A stretch of 7,651 nucleotides of DNA from Prevotella sp. UBA5387 (GTDB taxonomy: Bacteria > Bacteroidota > Bacteroidia > Bacteroidales > Bacteroidaceae), in NCBI GenBank assembly GCA_002407775.1, contig DHOP01000034.1, positions 1 through 7,651 of the forward strand, in the 5' to 3' direction. Of the stretch, positions 5,405 to 7,651 are shown in pieces. The translations under genes were made by a program, and so were the position numbers. Below the pieces are notes generated by a model. That model ran no database searches. It saw only the letters and a list, made by a program, of their open reading frames with translations, and was not told the origin of the DNA. Position 1 is the stretch's first letter, and every line of letters begins with the position of its first letter.

Positions 5405-7612
5405 ATGAATAAGATTATTATGGTTTGTGCCGCGTTGCTTATTGCTACGTCTGGCTTTGCTTCCGAAAAAATGGATTTAAAATCACTTACTCAGAGCGAG
5501 TTTGCCGCAAAGCGCCTCACTGGAATTAACCCCATCTCAGGGTCTGATCAATATGCTCAGATTTCAGCAGACGGAAAGCAAATTGTTCAATACTCTTTCA
5601 AAACAGGCAAACAGACTACAGCTCTCTTTGATGTAGCCAACACTCAAGGTGAGACTATTGATTCCTTTGACGGTTATATCATGTCGCCAGATGGTACGCG
5701 GATGCTCATACGTACTAGAACACAACCAGTTTACCGTCGTTCTTATAAGGCTGTATTTTACATCTACAATATTCGTACGCGCAAACTCGAAAGACTCTCT
5801 GAAGGAGGACCTCAGCAATCGCCAGTTTGGTCGCCAGATGGTAACCAAGTTGCTTTTGTGCGCGACAATAACATTTTCCTTGTAAAGCTCCTGTATGACA
5901 ATAGTGAGAGCCAAGTTACCAAAGATGGCAAGCTGAACGAGGTCATTAATGGTATCCCAGATTGGGTTAATGAGGAGGAATTTAGCTTTAACACAGCCAT
6001 GACTTTTAATGCAGACGGCACAATGTTGTGCTGGATACGTTATGATGAGTCAGCTGTGAAACAGTATTCACTTCAGCTTTTCAAGGGAATGAATCCCGAG
6101 AAAGAAGATTATGCCGTATACCCAGGTTCTTATAGCTATAAGTATCCTAAAGCTGGTGAAGTTAATTCTGAAGTATCTGCTTGGAGTTATGACATCAAGA
6201 GTCACCGCACTCAAAAACTGGAAGTTCCCCTAGGCAAAGAGGATTATATGCCTCGAATACTTTCAACTAATGATGCAGGTAAGATAATTGTTTATACAAT
6301 GAATCGGCATCAAGATGAGTTGAACCTTTATGCTGTCAATCCTCGTAGTACTGTGGCAAAGCTTTTGATCAAGGAAAGTGTACCAAAGTATGTGAAAGAA
6401 GAGGCTATGGAGTCAATTGTTATTGACAAAGATTACATCCTTATGCCTTCCGATCGTGATGGTTACATGCATCTTTATCTCTATAATCAGAACGGTCAAC
6501 TCTTGCGAAAGATTGGTGACGGTCAGTATGATATTACCGCTGTTTATGGTTATGATGCACAGACTGGCGATGTTTACTATCAAGCAGCAGCTTTAAACTC
6601 TCATGACAGGCAAGTATATGTGACTGAAAAGAATGGAAAAACCTTGCGACTAACAGACCAAGAAGGTTGGAACAGCGCTATATTTTCGGCCGATTTCAAG
6701 TATTTCATCAATACTTGGAGCGATAGGAATACACCTTATGTCTATACCACAAGGAGCAACAGCGGAAAGGTAATTGCTACAAATCTAGACAATAAAGAGC
6801 TGCAAACTAAGACCCGGAAATATGGTTGGACGCCCACAGAAATGTTCTCGTTCATTACATCTGAAGGTGTGAAGCTTGATGGATGGATGGTGAAACCAGC
6901 TAACTTCGACGCCAACAAACGCTATCCCGTGATACTTTTCCAATATAGTGGACCAGGTAGTCAGCAGGTCATTGATTCATGGAACATTGGGTCAATGGGA
7001 CAAGGTGGAGCCTATGATCAGTATTTGGCACAACAAGGCTTCGTTGTGGTTTGTGTTGATGGGCGAGGCACTGCTGGACGCGGAGCTGAGTTTGAGAAGT
7101 GCGTCTATCAGCGTCTTGGCCTATATGAGGCGAAGGATCAGGTGGAAACAGCTCTCTATTTGACTAAACAACCCTGGGTGGACAAAGAAAACATCGGCAT
7201 TTGGGGGTGGTCGTACGGTGGTTATTGCACTCTCATGAGCATGAGCGAGGGCCGACCGGTGTTCAAGGCAGGGGTGTCTGTGGCACCTGTGACGAGTTAC
7301 CGTTTCTATGATTCTGTTTACACAGAACGTTTTATGCGTACACCTAAAGAGAACCCAGACGGCTACAATGATAATGCTATCACTCGTGCGGGTAAACTCA
7401 ATGGAGCGCTTCTGCTGTGTCATGGTGTGGGCGATGACAATGTTCATCCTCAAAACACCTTTGAGTATGCTGAGGCTTTGGTGCAAGCTGACAAGGACTT
7501 CAAAGAGAATTACTATACCAATCGCAATCATAGTATCTTTGGAGGAAATACTCGCAACCACTTGCTTCGTCAGATTACTCAATGGTTTCAGGAGCATTTG
7601 ATGGACAAATAA
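5405..7612 (+). CDS. dpp4: Dipeptidyl peptidase IV (serine peptidase family S9B)
   Basis: A complete 735-residue enzyme that removes N-terminal dipeptides, preferably Xaa-Pro or Xaa-Ala; P. gingivalis DPP IV is about the same length (723). A signal peptide (residues 1-19, cleavage after GFA) directs it to the periplasm or envelope; no lipobox is present. The N-terminal DPP-IV beta-propeller (about 90-460) carries the DWVNEEEF motif (186-193); Glu191 and Glu192 should anchor the substrate N-terminus. The C-terminal alpha/beta-hydrolase domain (about 480-735) has oxyanion Tyr514 in QYSGPGSQQ, the CVDGRGTAGRG block, nucleophile Ser603 in GWSYGGY, Asp677 in HGVGDDNVH and His709 in NRNHSIFGGN, so the triad is intact. 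The motif has Asn where DWVYEEE is usual. The double Glu and overall similarity favour DPP IV over prolyl tripeptidyl peptidase. It has its own -7 box (5367-5374) and no close partner gene; no terminator is visible before the window ends. Confidence 0.96.
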   Translation: MNKIIMVCAALLIATSGFASEKMDLKSLTQSEFAAKRLTGINPISGSDQYAQISADGKQIVQYSFKTGKQTTALFDVANTQGETIDSFDGYIMSPDGTRMLIRTRTQPVYRRSYKAVFYIYNIRTRKLERLSEGGPQQSPVWSPDGNQVAFVRDNNIFLVKLLYDNSESQVTKDGKLNEVINGIPDWVNEEEFSFNTAMTFNADGTMLCWIRYDESAVKQYSLQLFKGMNPEKEDYAVYPGSYSYKYPKAGEVNSEVSAWSYDIKSHRTQKLEVPLGKEDYMPRILSTNDAGKIIVYTMNRHQDELNLYAVNPRSTVAKLLIKESVPKYVKEEAMESIVIDKDYILMPSDRDGYMHLYLYNQNGQLLRKIGDGQYDITAVYGYDAQTGDVYYQAAALNSHDRQVYVTEKNGKTLRLTDQEGWNSAIFSADFKYFINTWSDRNTPYVYTTRSNSGKVIATNLDNKELQTKTRKYGWTPTEMFSFITSEGVKLDGWMVKPANFDANKRYPVILFQYSGPGSQQVIDSWNIGSMGQGGAYDQYLAQQGFVVVCVDGRGTAGRGAEFEKCVYQRLGLYEAKDQVETALYLTKQPWVDKENIGIWGWSYGGYCTLMSMSEGRPVFKAGVSVAPVTSYRFYDSVYTERFMRTPKENPDGYNDNAITRAGKLNGALLLCHGVGDDNVHPQNTFEYAEALVQADKDFKENYYTNRNHSIFGGNTRNHLLRQITQWFQEHLMDK

Positions 7613-7651
7613 ACAATTATATTTTTTCACTAGCGTCTATTAAATTCTGTT

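Noticed and set aside
7121..7630. Minus-strand open frame of 169 codons
   Set aside because: It lies almost wholly antisense to the catalytic domain of DPP IV, which accounts for the sequence; it has no promoter or family features.

Overview
The window looks like chromosomal DNA from a Bacteroidales bacterium, most likely Prevotella-like. Four things point there: promoters of the Bacteroidota type (TTG, 19-21 bases, TAnnTTTG), no Shine-Dalgarno motifs before the starts, two families typical of the phylum (DUF3256-like, and a DPP IV closely resembling the Porphyromonas gingivalis enzyme as I recall it), and a protein ending in what looks like a type IX secretion (T9SS) sorting domain. No rRNA, tRNA, CRISPR array, transposase or integrase is visible.

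Layout. The left edge (1-99) holds two interleaved AT-rich inverted repeats downstream of a leftward gene for a small exported DUF3256-family protein (100-735, minus). A divergent promoter region (736-963) has a good promoter for that gene and a plausible one for the rightward DUF3332-type lipoprotein gene (964-1515). A strong three-tier hairpin with a T-tract (1592-1648) closes the lipoprotein gene. Then comes a 1045-residue secreted multidomain protein (1704-4841): signal peptide, galactose-binding-like module, helical linker, fibronectin-III-like domain, zincin-like domain with HEMEH, ricin-like beta-trefoil, second helical linker, second galactose-binding-like module and a T9SS-type C-terminus. 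A terminator follows at 4896-4946. The 563-base gap at 4842-5404 is unusually structured: besides that terminator it has a perfect -7 box, a GUGA-loop terminator-like hairpin, a 15-bp inverted repeat and a 16-bp perfect palindrome nested in a longer inverted repeat. The last gene (5405-7612) encodes a complete dipeptidyl peptidase IV with its own -7 box.

How they fit. The genes seem to be separate transcription units rather than an operon. All four products carry export signals. The two large ones suggest extracellular or cell-envelope protein and glycoprotein processing: a putative secreted metallopeptidase with sugar-binding-like modules, and a periplasmic or envelope prolyl dipeptidase that trims peptides. 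This functional link is inference from content, not from shared regulation.

Most worth following up are the multidomain zincin-like protein, whose expected third metal ligand is missing from the usual place, and the structured gap before the DPP IV gene, which could encode a small RNA of about 90 nt.
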